NCBI GenBank assembly: GCA_030840645.1
Contig: JAVEEC010000032.1
Coordinates: forward strand, 1-45,108
Reading direction: 5' to 3'
DNA: 45,108 bases
From: Frankiaceae bacterium
Lineage (GTDB): Bacteria > Actinomycetota > Actinomycetes > BP-191
Shown one piece after another: positions 8,016-20,071 of the stretch. Every line of letters begins with the position of its first letter. Position 1 is the first letter of the stretch. The notes beneath the pieces are model-generated. The model was not told where the DNA came from. It was given only the letters and a program-made list of their open reading frames with translations, and did not search any database. A program made the position numbers and the translations under genes.

Positions 8016-8040
8016 CGCGAACCTGATGAGGCAACGACCC

Positions 8041-8934
8041 ATGACCGAGCCGACCAATCCGGTCCGTCCGCGCCTGCGGACCACCGTGCGCGTCCTGCTC
8101 GTGCCCGTGCTGCTCACCCTGGTGGTGGGCGCCGCCGCGGGCGGTCCCGGCTGGATCAGGATCAAGCGGGGCGACACCCTCTCCGAGCTCGCGCTGAAGC
8201 ACCACACGACAGTCGCGGCGCTGCGGGCCCTGAACAAGCTGCCGGGCAACAACCTCATCATCGAGGGCCGGATGCTGCGCGTCGGGGTGGTGCCGGTGGT
8301 CGCGAAGAAGGCGGCCGCGCCGGCGAAGCCCGCGAAGTGGCGCCGGATCGAGGTGACGTACGTCGTGCGGTCGGGCGACGGCGTGTACCGGATCGCGAGC
8401 CACTACCACGCGGACCCGAAGCAGCTGGCGAAGCGGAACAACCTCAAGAAGGGTTGGATGATCCACCCGGGCCAGCGCCTCGTCGTGGGCGCGGTCATGG
8501 TGCCGGTGGCCGGCGTCGACCGGACCCCGGGGCCGCGCGTGCCGAAGGCCGTGGTGCGGGCGTTGATCATCCGCGAGGCGCGGAAGGCGGGGGTCGAGCC
8601 CGCGCTCGCGCTGGCCCTGGCGCTGAACGAGTCCGGCTGGCAGCAGCACGTCGTGTCGAGCGTCGGCGCGGTCGGCGTCATGCAGGTCATGCCGCGCACC
8701 GGCGAGTGGGTGTCCCGCTACCTGGTGGGCCGGCCGCTGAACCTGCGCAACGTCGAGGACAACATCCTCGCGGGCATGCGCTACCTCGGCATGCTGATCA
8801 GGATCGCCGGGCCGCGGCTCGCGCTGGCCGGCTACTACCAGGGCCTCACGTCGGTGAAGAAGAAGGGCATGTACGACGACACGAAGGCGTACGTCGCGAA
8901 CGTCCTCGCGTTGCGCAAGCGCTTCACGGGGTGA
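8041..8934 (+). CDS. Exported LysM-domain lytic transglycosylase-like protein
   Basis: The 297-residue protein has an N-terminal membrane/signal segment (VRVLLVPVLLTLVVGAAA). Two LysM modules follow (about 40-85 and 110-155; IKRGDTLSELALKHHTT, YVVRSGDGVYRIASHY). The C-terminal SLT-type domain (about 180-290) contains ALNESGWQQHVVSS, with the family's catalytic-type glutamate, and GAVGVMQVMPRTG. It probably binds peptidoglycan and cleaves glycan strands outside the membrane. An in-frame ATG at 8026 is possible. I prefer 8041 because GATGAGG lies 9 bases before it. The next gene, a PASTA kinase, senses cell-wall fragments, so the neighbours share an envelope theme. Confidence 0.88.
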   Translation: MTEPTNPVRPRLRTTVRVLLVPVLLTLVVGAAAGGPGWIRIKRGDTLSELALKHHTTVAALRALNKLPGNNLIIEGRMLRVGVVPVVAKKAAAPAKPAKWRRIEVTYVVRSGDGVYRIASHYHADPKQLAKRNNLKKGWMIHPGQRLVVGAVMVPVAGVDRTPGPRVPKAVVRALIIREARKAGVEPALALALALNESGWQQHVVSSVGAVGVMQVMPRTGEWVSRYLVGRPLNLRNVEDNILAGMRYLGMLIRIAGPRLALAGYYQGLTSVKKKGMYDDTKAYVANVLALRKRFTG

Positions 8935-8943
8935 TCCCATCCC

Positions 8944-8949
8944 TACACT
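8944..8949 (+). promoter_or_regulatory. -10 element of a leaderless promoter (PASTA kinase)
   Basis: TACACT ends 7 bases before the GTG at 8957. Confidence 0.5.
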
Positions 8950-8956
8950 CGGAACG

Positions 8957-10798
8957 GTGGAGACCTCGGCGGCCGACCCGCTGACCGGCGCGGTCCTGGA
9001 CGGCAGGTACCGCCTGGACGCGCGGATCGCGCGGGGCGGGATGGCGACGGTCTACAGCGCGTTCGACCTGCGGTTAGACCGGCCCGTGGCCGTCAAGGTG
9101 ATGCACGCGTCGCTGGCCGAGGACGAGGCGTTCGTCGAACGGTTCCGCCGCGAGGCCCGCTCCGCGGCCCGCCTCTCCCACCCGAACGTCGTCGCGATCT
9201 ACGACCAGGGCGAGGACGCGGGCCGCGTGTACCTCGTCATGGAGCACGTCACCGGAACGACGCTGCGCGCGCTGCTGCGCGAGCACGGGGCGCTCTCACC
9301 GCAGCAGGCGCTGGACGTCGCGGACGGCGTCCTGACAGCGCTCGCGGCGGCGCACGCGGCCGGGCTGGTGCACCGCGACGTGAAGCCGGAGAACGTCCTC
9401 GTGACGCCGGACGGCTCGGTGAAGGTCGCCGACTTCGGGCTGGCCCGCGCGATCGAGGCGTCGCACTACACGGTCGCGGACGGGACGCTGCTCGGCACCG
9501 TCGCCTACCTCGCGCCCGAGCAGGTCGCGAGCGGCGCGGCGGACCCGCGGGCGGACCTGTACGCGCTGGGCGTGGTGCTGTTCGAGATGCTGACGGGGCA
9601 GGTGCCGTACAGCGGGGGGACGCCGCTGGCGGTGGCGTACCGCCACGTCAACGAGGACGTGCCCGACCCGGCCGGGGCGCCGCGCGCGGTCGCCAACGTC
9701 GTCCGCGCGGCGACGCGGCGCGACCTGGACGAGCGGTACGCCGACGCGCAGGCGATGCTCTCGGCGGTGCGGCGGGCGCGGTCCGCGCTCGGCAGCACCG
9801 ACACCGCGGTGGTGCACCTGGACGAGGCGCCGACGCTGGTCACCATGCTGCCGCCCGCGCCGGCCGCCACCAAGCAGCAGAAGGAGCCGAAGCAGAAGCG
9901 GCCCCGCCGCGGCCGCAGGCGCGGCCTGGTCTTCACCGCGATCGCCGTGACCCTGCTGCTCGTCGCCGGGGTGGCCGGGTGGCGGATGGCGTCCGCGGAG
10001 CAGTACGCCCGCGCGCCCAGGCTGCTCGACCTCTCCCTCGCCGCCGCGACGAAGGCCGCCGAGACGGCCGGGCTCACGGTCGGCACCGGCGCGCCCGAGT
10101 ACAGCGACACGGTCGCCGCGGGCCGGGTCGCGCGCCAGGAGCCGGGCCCGGACACGCGGCTCAAGCGCGGCGCGGCGATCGTGCTGCACGTCTCGCGCGG
10201 CGTGCGGATGGTCGCCGTGCCCGACGTCCGCGGCAAGACCGAGGCGGTCGCGCGCGCCCAGCTGCGGAGCGCCGAGCTCAGCGTCACGCGCGTCACCCGG
10301 CGCTACGACGAGACCGTCGCCAAGGACCTGGTCGTCGAGACCTCGCCGGCGCCGGCGACGCAGCTGCGGCACGGCTCCTCCGTCGCGCTGACGGTCAGCG
10401 ACGGCCCCGCGCCGGTCACCGTCCCCGACGTCCGGCTCCGCGCGCTGGCCGACGCGCAACGGCTGCTGCGCGACGCCGGGCTGAAGTACACGGCGACCAC
10501 GGAGTTCAGCGACACCGTCGCCAACGGCGCCGTGATCGACCAGACCCCGGCCGCCGCGCGCAGCGTGCCGCGCGGCACGACCGTCGCGCTGCGGGTCTCG
10601 AAGGGGCCCGAGACGGTACGCGTCCCCGAGGTCAGGGGCGACACGATCACCCGCGCGCGGGAGACGCTGACGGCGCTCGGCTTGAAGGTCGTGGTGCAGC
10701 ACGTCCGCAACGGCCACGGCGAGGTCGTCATCGACCAGGACCCCCAACCGGGCGCGGTCGTCAGGGTAGGGACGAAGGTCACGCTCGTGGCGTTCTGA
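8957..10798 (+). CDS. pknB: PASTA-domain membrane Ser/Thr protein kinase (PknB type)
   Basis: This 613-residue transmembrane kinase probably couples the state of peptidoglycan to growth and division. The cytoplasmic kinase domain (about 16-275) has all catalytic elements: GGMATVY loop, K47 in VAVKV, E66, HRDVKPEN (D141), DFG (159-161) and APE (186-188). A basic juxtamembrane stretch precedes one helix at about 323-343. Four PASTA repeats fill about 350-613 (for example VPDVRGKTEAVARAQLRSA). The GTG start is supported by TACACT 7 bases upstream, and in Actinomycetota a short or absent leader is common. The neighbouring LysM/transglycosylase gene fits the envelope role. It is separate from the usual pknAB-pbpA-rodA cluster, so it may be a paralogue (pknL-like). 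Confidence 0.95.
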   Translation: METSAADPLTGAVLDGRYRLDARIARGGMATVYSAFDLRLDRPVAVKVMHASLAEDEAFVERFRREARSAARLSHPNVVAIYDQGEDAGRVYLVMEHVTGTTLRALLREHGALSPQQALDVADGVLTALAAAHAAGLVHRDVKPENVLVTPDGSVKVADFGLARAIEASHYTVADGTLLGTVAYLAPEQVASGAADPRADLYALGVVLFEMLTGQVPYSGGTPLAVAYRHVNEDVPDPAGAPRAVANVVRAATRRDLDERYADAQAMLSAVRRARSALGSTDTAVVHLDEAPTLVTMLPPAPAATKQQKEPKQKRPRRGRRRGLVFTAIAVTLLLVAGVAGWRMASAEQYARAPRLLDLSLAAATKAAETAGLTVGTGAPEYSDTVAAGRVARQEPGPDTRLKRGAAIVLHVSRGVRMVAVPDVRGKTEAVARAQLRSAELSVTRVTRRYDETVAKDLVVETSPAPATQLRHGSSVALTVSDGPAPVTVPDVRLRALADAQRLLRDAGLKYTATTEFSDTVANGAVIDQTPAAARSVPRGTTVALRVSKGPETVRVPEVRGDTITRARETLTALGLKVVVQHVRNGHGEVVIDQDPQPGAVVRVGTKVTLVAF

Positions 10799-10807
10799 CG
10801 CCCCGCG

Positions 10808-10837
10808 TTGAGACCGCCCGGCAAGGGCGGCTAGCCT
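10808..10837 (+). promoter_or_regulatory. Promoter of the endonuclease IV gene (leaderless)
   Basis: TTGAGA (10808-10813), an 18-base spacer and TAGCCT (10832-10837) match the housekeeping sigma pattern. The -10 ends 7 bases before the GTG at 10845. Confidence 0.6.
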
Positions 10838-10844
10838 CGTCCTC

Positions 10845-11720
10845 GTGCCGCCCCGCAAGCCGTCTCCGGTCGGCGCCCACATCTTCGTCGCCGGGGGCCT
10901 CGCCAAGGTCGGGCTGCCGTACGCCAGGGAGATCGCCGCCGAGGTCGTGCAGGTGTTCGTGTCGAACCCGCGCGGCTGGGCGCAGGCGGCCGGGGACCCG
11001 TTGCAGGACAAGGGGTTCCGCGACGGCTGCGGCGAGTCGGGCATGGCCGTCTACGTGCACGCGCCGTACCTCATCAACATCGGCTCCCCGACACCTGCCA
11101 CTTTGGACAAGAGCATTGCCTGCCTGCGCCACTCGATCCGGCGCGGGCGCGAGATCGGCGCGCGCGGCGTCGTCGTGCACGCCGGCTGCGAGGTCGTCGG
11201 CAACGGCTACGACAACGCCCTCGCCCAGGTCCGTGACCGGCTCCGGCCGCTGGTGCACGAGCTGCGCGACGACGACCCGGACCTGCTCGTCGAGCTGACC
11301 GCGGGCGGGCGCGGCTCGCTGGTGTCGTCGCCGGACGCGATCCCGCCGTACCTCGACGCGCTCGACCACCACCCGAAGGTCGGCGTCTGCGTCGACACCT
11401 GCCACGCGATGGCCGCCGGGCACGACCTGGCGTCGCCGGGCGGGCTGCGGTCGTTCCTGTCCTCTGTCGTGAAGCACGCCGGTCGCGGGCGGCTGCGCCT
11501 CGTGCATGCGAACGACTCGAAGGACCCGGTCGGCTCGGGCCGCGACCGCCACGAGACGATCGGCCGGGGCACGATCGGCAAGGACGCGTTCCGCGAGCTG
11601 TTCGTCCACCCGGCGATGAAGGGCGTGCCGATCGTCATGGAGACGCCGGGCGTCGCGGCCGAGCACCGGCGCGACGTGCGGGCGCTGAAGCGGCTGCGTA
11701 CGGAGGCGCTCGCCCGGTGA
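10845..11720 (+). CDS. nfo: Deoxyribonuclease IV (AP endonuclease)
   Basis: Endonuclease IV cuts DNA 5' to abasic sites in base excision repair and uses three zinc ions in a TIM barrel. The 291-residue sequence shows the family landmarks in order: VGAHIFVAGGL, VFVSNPRGW, YVHAPYLINIGSP, VVVHAGCEV, LLVELTAGG (metal-binding glutamate), GVCVDTCHAMAAGHD, VHANDSKDPVGSGRDRHE and IVMETPG. Length and order are normal, and the metal-binding His/Asp/Glu residues appear present. The GTG start overlaps the transcription start predicted from the promoter at 10808-10837. Its stop overlaps the start of the next gene by 4 bases (GTGA). Confidence 0.95.
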   Translation: MPPRKPSPVGAHIFVAGGLAKVGLPYAREIAAEVVQVFVSNPRGWAQAAGDPLQDKGFRDGCGESGMAVYVHAPYLINIGSPTPATLDKSIACLRHSIRRGREIGARGVVVHAGCEVVGNGYDNALAQVRDRLRPLVHELRDDDPDLLVELTAGGRGSLVSSPDAIPPYLDALDHHPKVGVCVDTCHAMAAGHDLASPGGLRSFLSSVVKHAGRGRLRLVHANDSKDPVGSGRDRHETIGRGTIGKDAFRELFVHPAMKGVPIVMETPGVAAEHRRDVRALKRLRTEALAR

Positions 11721-12151
11721 CCGGGCCGGTCGTGCGGTGGGCGCGCTTCGCCGACCTGTCGCCGTACACGCTGTACTCCGCGATCCGGCTGCGCATCGCG
11801 GTGTTCGCGGTCGAGCAGTGGTGCGTCTACCAGGACCTCGACGGCCGCGACACCGAGGACACGACCTGGCACGGCTGGGTCGAGGGCGACGACGGCGACG
11901 TGCTGTCGTACCTCCGCATCCTGGGGTCCCCGGGGAACGAGGTGATCGGCCGGGTGGTGACCTCGCCGGCGGCCCGGGGACGGGGCCTCGGCGCGCTGCT
12001 GATGCGGTCCGCGCTCGACCGTTGTCAGCGGCCGGTCCGGATCGGCGCGCAGTCGTACCTGCTCGGCTGGTACGGCGCGTTCGGCTTCGTGGCGGGCGGA
12101 CCCGAGTACCTGGAGGACGGCATCCCCCACACGCCGATGACGCTGGGCTGA
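11717..12151 (+). CDS. GNAT-family N-acetyltransferase (ElaA-like)
   Basis: The 144-residue protein has the ElaA layout: an N-terminal RLRIAVFAVEQWCVYQDLDGRD segment typical of that subfamily in shortened form, a central beta strand SYLRILG, and the acetyl-CoA pyrophosphate loop RGRGLGALLM. YGAFGFVAGG and the C-terminal EDGIPHTPM complete the match. It transfers acetyl from acetyl-CoA to an unknown small molecule or protein amine. The GTG start overlaps the nfo stop codon by 4 bases, so the pair should be translated together. Confidence 0.85.
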   Translation: MTGPVVRWARFADLSPYTLYSAIRLRIAVFAVEQWCVYQDLDGRDTEDTTWHGWVEGDDGDVLSYLRILGSPGNEVIGRVVTSPAARGRGLGALLMRSALDRCQRPVRIGAQSYLLGWYGAFGFVAGGPEYLEDGIPHTPMTLG

Positions 12152-12162
12152 ACGTGCTGCGT

Positions 12163-12168
12163 TAGGTT
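12163..12168 (+). promoter_or_regulatory. -10 element of a leaderless promoter (DAHP synthase)
   Basis: TAGGTT ends 6 bases before the GTG at 12175. Confidence 0.5.
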
Positions 12169-12174
12169 CGGCTC

Positions 12175-13197
12175 GTGGTCGTGGTGATGAAGGGGAACGC
12201 GGCGCCGGGCGACGTCGACACCATCGTGTCGGTCGTGACCGGCGTCGGCGGCGCGGCGTTCGTGTCGCGCGGGACGACGCGGACCATCGTCGGTCTGGTC
12301 GGCGACGTCGCGCTGTTCCAGACGCTGAACCTCGGTGCGCTCCCCGGCGTCCTCGACGTCATCCGGATCTCCCAGCCGTTCAAGCTGGTCTCGCGGGAGA
12401 GCCACCCGGTGCCGTCGACGGTGTACGTCGGCGGCGTGCCGATCGGCCCGGACACGGCGACGCTGATCGCGGGTCCCTGCGCGGTCGAGACGCCCGAGCA
12501 GACGCTCGCCGCGGCGTGGATGGCCAAGCGCGCGGGCGCGTCGCTGCTGCGCGGCGGGGCGTACAAGCCGCGGACCTCGCCGTACGCGTTCCAGGGACTC
12601 GGCGAGGCCGGGCTGAAGATCCTGGCCGAGGTACGCGACGAGGTCGGCCTGCCGGTCGTCACCGAGGTCGTCGAGGCGTCGGACGTGGACCTGGTGGCGT
12701 CGTACGCCGACATGCTCCAGATCGGCACCCGCAACATGCAGAACTTCTCGCTGCTCCAGGCCGCCGGGTCCTGCGGCAGGCCGGTGCTGCTCAAGCGCGG
12801 GCTGCAGGCCACCGTCGAGGAGTGGCTGATGGCCGCGGAGTACATCGCGCAGCGCGGCAACCTGTCGATCGTGCTCTGCGAACGCGGCATCAGGACGTTC
12901 GAGACGGCCACCCGCAACACCCTCGACGTCTCGGCGGTGCCCGTCGTGCACGCGCTCTCGCACCTGCCGGTCATCGTCGACCCGTCGCACGCGGGCGGGC
13001 GCCGCGACCTCGTCGTGCCGCTCGCGCGCGCGGCGCTGGCGGCCGGTGCGGACGGCGTGATCGTGGACGTGCACCCGCACCCCGAGACGGCGTTATGCGA
13101 CGGCCCGCAGGCGCTGATGGACGACGACCTCGCGCTGCTCGCCGAGGCGATGGCGACCATCCCGCCGCTGCTCGGCCGCAAGCCCGCGACGCCGTAG
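12175..13197 (+). CDS. aroF: 3-deoxy-7-phosphoheptulonate synthase, type I-beta
   Basis: The enzyme condenses phosphoenolpyruvate and erythrose 4-phosphate, the first step of the shikimate pathway. Residues 1-75 form a ferredoxin-like (ACT-like) regulatory domain, which defines the Thermotoga/Bacillus-type I-beta class. The barrel follows with LIAGPCAVE, LLRGGAYKPRTSPYAFQG, IGTRNMQNF, LLKRGL, CERGIRTFE and DPSHAGGRRD, which carry the metal and PEP ligands. The length of 340 residues is normal. The window holds a second, unrelated DAHP synthase at 16837-18162, so the step may be controlled by two differently inhibited enzymes. The GTG at 12175 was chosen from the -10 spacing. A GTG two codons later is also possible. 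Confidence 0.95.
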   Translation: MVVVMKGNAAPGDVDTIVSVVTGVGGAAFVSRGTTRTIVGLVGDVALFQTLNLGALPGVLDVIRISQPFKLVSRESHPVPSTVYVGGVPIGPDTATLIAGPCAVETPEQTLAAAWMAKRAGASLLRGGAYKPRTSPYAFQGLGEAGLKILAEVRDEVGLPVVTEVVEASDVDLVASYADMLQIGTRNMQNFSLLQAAGSCGRPVLLKRGLQATVEEWLMAAEYIAQRGNLSIVLCERGIRTFETATRNTLDVSAVPVVHALSHLPVIVDPSHAGGRRDLVVPLARAALAAGADGVIVDVHPHPETALCDGPQALMDDDLALLAEAMATIPPLLGRKPATP

Positions 13198-13202
13198 CCG
13201 CG

Positions 13203-14422
13203 ATGCGCGGGCTGGCGCTCGGCGCCGACTTCCGGCGGCAGTGGCTGGCGCAGTCCGCGTCGATGCTCGGCGACCAGGTCTCCTACGTCGCGATCCCGCT
13301 CGTCGCGGTGCTCGCGCTCGACGCGTCCGTCGGCGAGCTCGGGCTGCTCGTCGCGGCGGGGAGGTTCCCCGGGCTCGCCGTCGCGCTGCTCGCAGGCGCG
13401 TACGCGGACCGGACGTCACGGCGCACGCTGATGGTCGTGAGCGACGTCGTGCGCGGGCTCGCCGTCCTGTCGCTGCCGGCCGCGGCGGCGTTCGGCGGCC
13501 TGACCTTCGCTCACCTGCTCGCCGTCGCTGTCGTCACCAGCGTCATGGGCACGCTGTTCGACGTGTCGGCGGCGCCGATGGTCGCCGACCTCGTCGGCGG
13601 CGACGACCTGGTCCGGGCCTACGGCTGGATCGAGACCAGCCGATCCGCAACGACGATCGTCGGCCCGTCGGCGACCGGCCTGCTGCTGGAGGTGGTCGCG
13701 CCGGTGACCGCCGTGGCGGCCGACGCCGTCTCCTACTTCGCCTCCGCCCTGAGCCTCTCCCGCATCCGCCACCGGCCCGCTGCCGGAGCGAGCGGACCGC
13801 CGGAGCCGGTCGGCGCGGCGATCCGCGCCGGCGCGCGGCACGTGCTGCGCCACCCGGTCCTGCGCGTCACCGCGGCCTGCACCGCGATCTACAACGTCGC
13901 GCTCTACGCCGTCCAGGCGCTGGTGTTCCTCTACCTGACCCGGCGGCTCGGGCTCGGTACCGCAACGATCGGCCTGGTCCTGTCGGCGACCGGTGTCGGG
14001 TTCCTCGCCGGCGCGACGCTGGCCGGCCGGCTGCGCGTGCGGCTCGGGCCTTCGCTGGTCGTCGCGAGCACCGGCGCCGGGCTCGGCCTGGTCCTGATCC
14101 CGGCGGCGGCGTCGCTGCCCGCACCCGTCGCGGTGCTCGCCCTCGCGCAGTTCCTCACCGGCGTCTCGAACCAGGTCATCGCGATCACCTGCGGCGCGCT
14201 CTACCAGGTCGCGACGCCGCCGGCGCTGCGGGCCAGGACGACGGCGACGGTGCGCACGCTGGCCTGGAGCATGATCCCGTTCGGCGCGCTCGGCGGGGCG
14301 GCGTTCGCGAGCCGGTACGGCGTGGTCCCCGCGCTCTGGGCGTTCGGCGCGGTCGGCCTCGTGCCGCCGTTCGTCATGGCGGCGAGCCCGGTCGCGCGGC
14401 TGCGCACGGTCTCCGACGTCGC

Positions 14423-14426
<4 letters not shown>
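13203..14426 (+). CDS. MFS transporter (exporter type)
   Basis: This is a 407-residue integral membrane protein with about 12 hydrophobic helices. The N-terminal motif [25 protein letters not shown] and the loop-2/3 motif [14 protein letters not shown] belong to the MFS group related to enterobactin exporter EntS and macrolide-type exporters. The substrate is not apparent. It begins 5 bases after the DAHP synthase gene, so the two are likely co-transcribed. This could suggest export of an aromatic product, which is inference only. Its TAG stop shares the palindrome CTAG with the stop of the convergent threonine aldolase gene. Confidence 0.9.
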
Positions 14427-15457
<1,031 letters not shown>

Positions 15458-15463
15458 CGATCT

Positions 15464-15469
15464 AAGGTA
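15464..15469 (-). promoter_or_regulatory. -10 element of a leaderless promoter (threonine aldolase)
   Basis: TACCTT on the minus strand ends 6 bases before the GTG at 15457. Confidence 0.45.
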
Positions 15470-15500
15470 GTCGGCGAACGACAGGGAGGGGTCCCAGCCA

Positions 15501-18565
<3,065 letters not shown>

Positions 18566-18614
18566 GCGAGAACGCAGCGAACCTGGGGAACCCCTCGCGG
18601 CTCTCAGGAGCAGT

Positions 18615-18643
18615 GGCCGGCGCTCTGTAGGGGGGCGCCGGCC
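18615..18643. terminator. GC-rich hairpin between convergent genes
   Basis: GGCCGGCGC (18615-18623) and GCGCCGGCC (18635-18643) form a perfect 9-bp stem with an 11-base loop. It lies 50 bases after the small-protein gene and 36 bases from the end of the convergent PFK gene. There is no U-tract, as is usual for actinomycete terminators. Confidence 0.6.
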
Positions 18644-18678
18644 GCTTCATGCCCCGGCCGTGACCCCGCCGGGATCCC

Positions 18679-19704
18679 CTACCCGAAGAAGACCTCGGCC
18701 TCGGCGTAGAGGTCCGGGGTCACGAGCTTCAGCTCCCTGGTCGCCTCGGCGAGCGGCACCAGCTCGATCCTGGTGCCGTGCAGGGCGGTCATCGTGCCCC
18801 AGTCGCCGTTGTGCGCCGCGTCGATCGCGTGCAGGCCGAACCGCGTCGCCAGCACCCGGTCGTACGCCGTCGGCGTCCCGCCGCGCTGGATGTGGCCGAG
18901 GACCGTCGCCCGCGCCTCCTTGCCGGTGCGCTTGGTGATCTCCTCCTCGAGCCGCTGCCCGATCCCCATCAGCCGGACGTGCCCGAACGCGTCCTCCGCC
19001 CCCTCCTTCACCGCCATCGTCCCCTCGACGGGAACGGCCCCCTCGGCGACGACGACGATCGGCGCGTAGTGCGTCCGGTAGCGGTGCTCGATGTAGTCGC
19101 ACACCTGCTGGATGTCGAACGGCCGCTCCGGGATCAGGATGACGTTCGCGCCGCCCGCGAGCCCTGCGTGCAGCGCGATCCACCCGGCGTGGCGCCCCAT
19201 CACCTCGACGATGAGCACCCGGTGGTGGCTCTCCGCGGTCGTGTGCAGGCGGTCGATCGCCTCCATCGCGATGTTCACGGCGGTGTCGAAGCCGAACGTG
19301 TAGTCGGTGGCGTTGAGGTCGTTGTCGATCGTCTTGGGCACGCCGACGACGTGCACGCCCTCCTGGTGCAGCCTGTTCGCGACGCCGAGCGTGTCCTCGC
19401 CGCCGATCGCGATCAGCGCGTCGATGCCGTCGTTGGCCAGCGTCGCCTTGATCCGCTCGACGCCCCCCTCGACCTTGAACGGGTTGGTCCGCGACGAGCC
19501 GAGGATGGTGCCGCCGCGCGGCAGGATGCCGCGCACCTCGGGCACGCCGAGCGGGCAGGTGTCGTTGTCGAGCGGCCCGCGCCAGCCGTCCCTGAACCCG
19601 ACGAACTCGTGGCCGTACGTCTCGACGCCCTTGCGGACGACGGCCCGGATGACAGCGTTCAGCCCCGGGCAGTCGCCGCCGCCGGTCAGCACTCCGATTC
19701 GCAT
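18679..19704 (-). CDS. pfkA: 6-phosphofructokinase, residues typical of PPi-dependent type
   Basis: The enzyme phosphorylates fructose 6-phosphate in glycolysis. The 341 residues include LTGGGDCPGLNAVIR, GGEDTLGVA (101-109), PKTIDNDL (123-130), MGRHAGWIA and GHIQRGGTPTAYDR. In ATP-PFKs positions 104 and 124 (E. coli numbering) are both glycine. Here they are D104 and K124, the pair that marks pyrophosphate-dependent enzymes such as that of Amycolatopsis methanolica. I therefore infer PPi as phosphoryl donor and a reversible reaction. Kinetics would be needed for proof. The ATG at 19704 has TAGGGT 6 bases upstream. The gene is divergent from the DUF1028 gene across the palindrome array. Confidence 0.93.
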   Translation of the reverse strand: MRIGVLTGGGDCPGLNAVIRAVVRKGVETYGHEFVGFRDGWRGPLDNDTCPLGVPEVRGILPRGGTILGSSRTNPFKVEGGVERIKATLANDGIDALIAIGGEDTLGVANRLHQEGVHVVGVPKTIDNDLNATDYTFGFDTAVNIAMEAIDRLHTTAESHHRVLIVEVMGRHAGWIALHAGLAGGANVILIPERPFDIQQVCDYIEHRYRTHYAPIVVVAEGAVPVEGTMAVKEGAEDAFGHVRLMGIGQRLEEEITKRTGKEARATVLGHIQRGGTPTAYDRVLATRFGLHAIDAAHNGDWGTMTALHGTRIELVPLAEATRELKLVTPDLYAEAEVFFG

Positions 19705-19710
19705 GCGGCG

Positions 19711-19716
19711 ACCCTA
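19711..19716 (-). promoter_or_regulatory. -10 element of a leaderless promoter (PFK)
   Basis: TAGGGT on the minus strand ends 6 bases before the ATG at 19704. Confidence 0.5.
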
Positions 19717-19743
19717 GCCATTCCCGCCCGCGCACCGCAGACG

Positions 19744-19815
19744 GTTACTGGTGAGTAGCGGCCCGGCGCACGCGGCGGCTGGTGAATGGCGCCGCCGTTA
19801 CTCACCAGTAGCAAC
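19744..19815. repeat. Palindromic unit 1 of the triple array
   Basis: The left arm contains TACTGGTGAGTA, itself a TACT/AGTA dyad. The right arm has its inverse TACTCACCAGTA. The arms extend with CGGC/GCCG to a stem of about 18-20 bp around a roughly 30-base middle. It is nearly identical to unit 3 except for a few bases in the middle and at the left edge. Confidence 0.85.
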
Positions 19816-19827
19816 AGCGGGGCGCGT

Positions 19828-19892
19828 TACCGGTGAGTACGGACTGGACGACGCGCGCGAGCGGTGAGCGGCGACGTCCGTACCCACCGGTA
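19828..19892. repeat. Palindromic unit 2 of the triple array (diverged)
   Basis: It has the same layout as units 1 and 3, but the arms are TACCGGTGAGTACGGAC and GTCCGTACCCACCGGTA. The T-to-C change in the left arm is matched by A-to-G in the right arm. The distal CGGAC/GTCCG pairs replace CGGC/GCCG. The middle sequence is different. Pairing was kept while sequence changed. Confidence 0.8.
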
Positions 19893-19924
19893 GCCCTCGG
19901 AGAGTCGGGACCGCCCGGGGCCCA

Positions 19925-19999
19925 GTTGCTACTGGTGAGTAGCGGCCCGGCGCACGCGGCGGCTGGTGAACGACGCCGCCGTTACTCACCAGTAGCAAC
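19925..19999. repeat. Palindromic unit 3 of the triple array
   Basis: GTTGCTACTGGTGAGTA at the left and TACTCACCAGTAGCAAC at the right form a 22-bp stem with one mismatch. It ends 60 bases before the predicted -10 of the DUF1028-glpK operon, so it could be an operator for that operon. It could also be a mobile palindrome. Confidence 0.85.
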
Positions 20000-20058
20000 G
20001 TGGGCGGCGGCCTCGGCGGCGTCGGCGGCTCGGCGGGCGGGGCGAGAGGGTGCGTCGG

Positions 20059-20064
20059 TAGGGT
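20059..20064 (+). promoter_or_regulatory. -10 element of a leaderless promoter (DUF1028-glpK)
   Basis: TAGGGT ends 7 bases before the ATG at 20072. Confidence 0.55.
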
Positions 20065-20071
20065 CCGGCGC

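Noticed and set aside
7921-8040. c-di-AMP (ydaO-type) riboswitch before the LysM gene
   Set aside because: Gene context fits, and two hairpins exist, but I could not align the conserved junction sequences. It is kept only as a leader hairpin.
19744-19999. CRISPR array
   Set aside because: Only three units, each an internal palindrome with a non-unique middle (units 1 and 3 nearly identical), and no cas genes.
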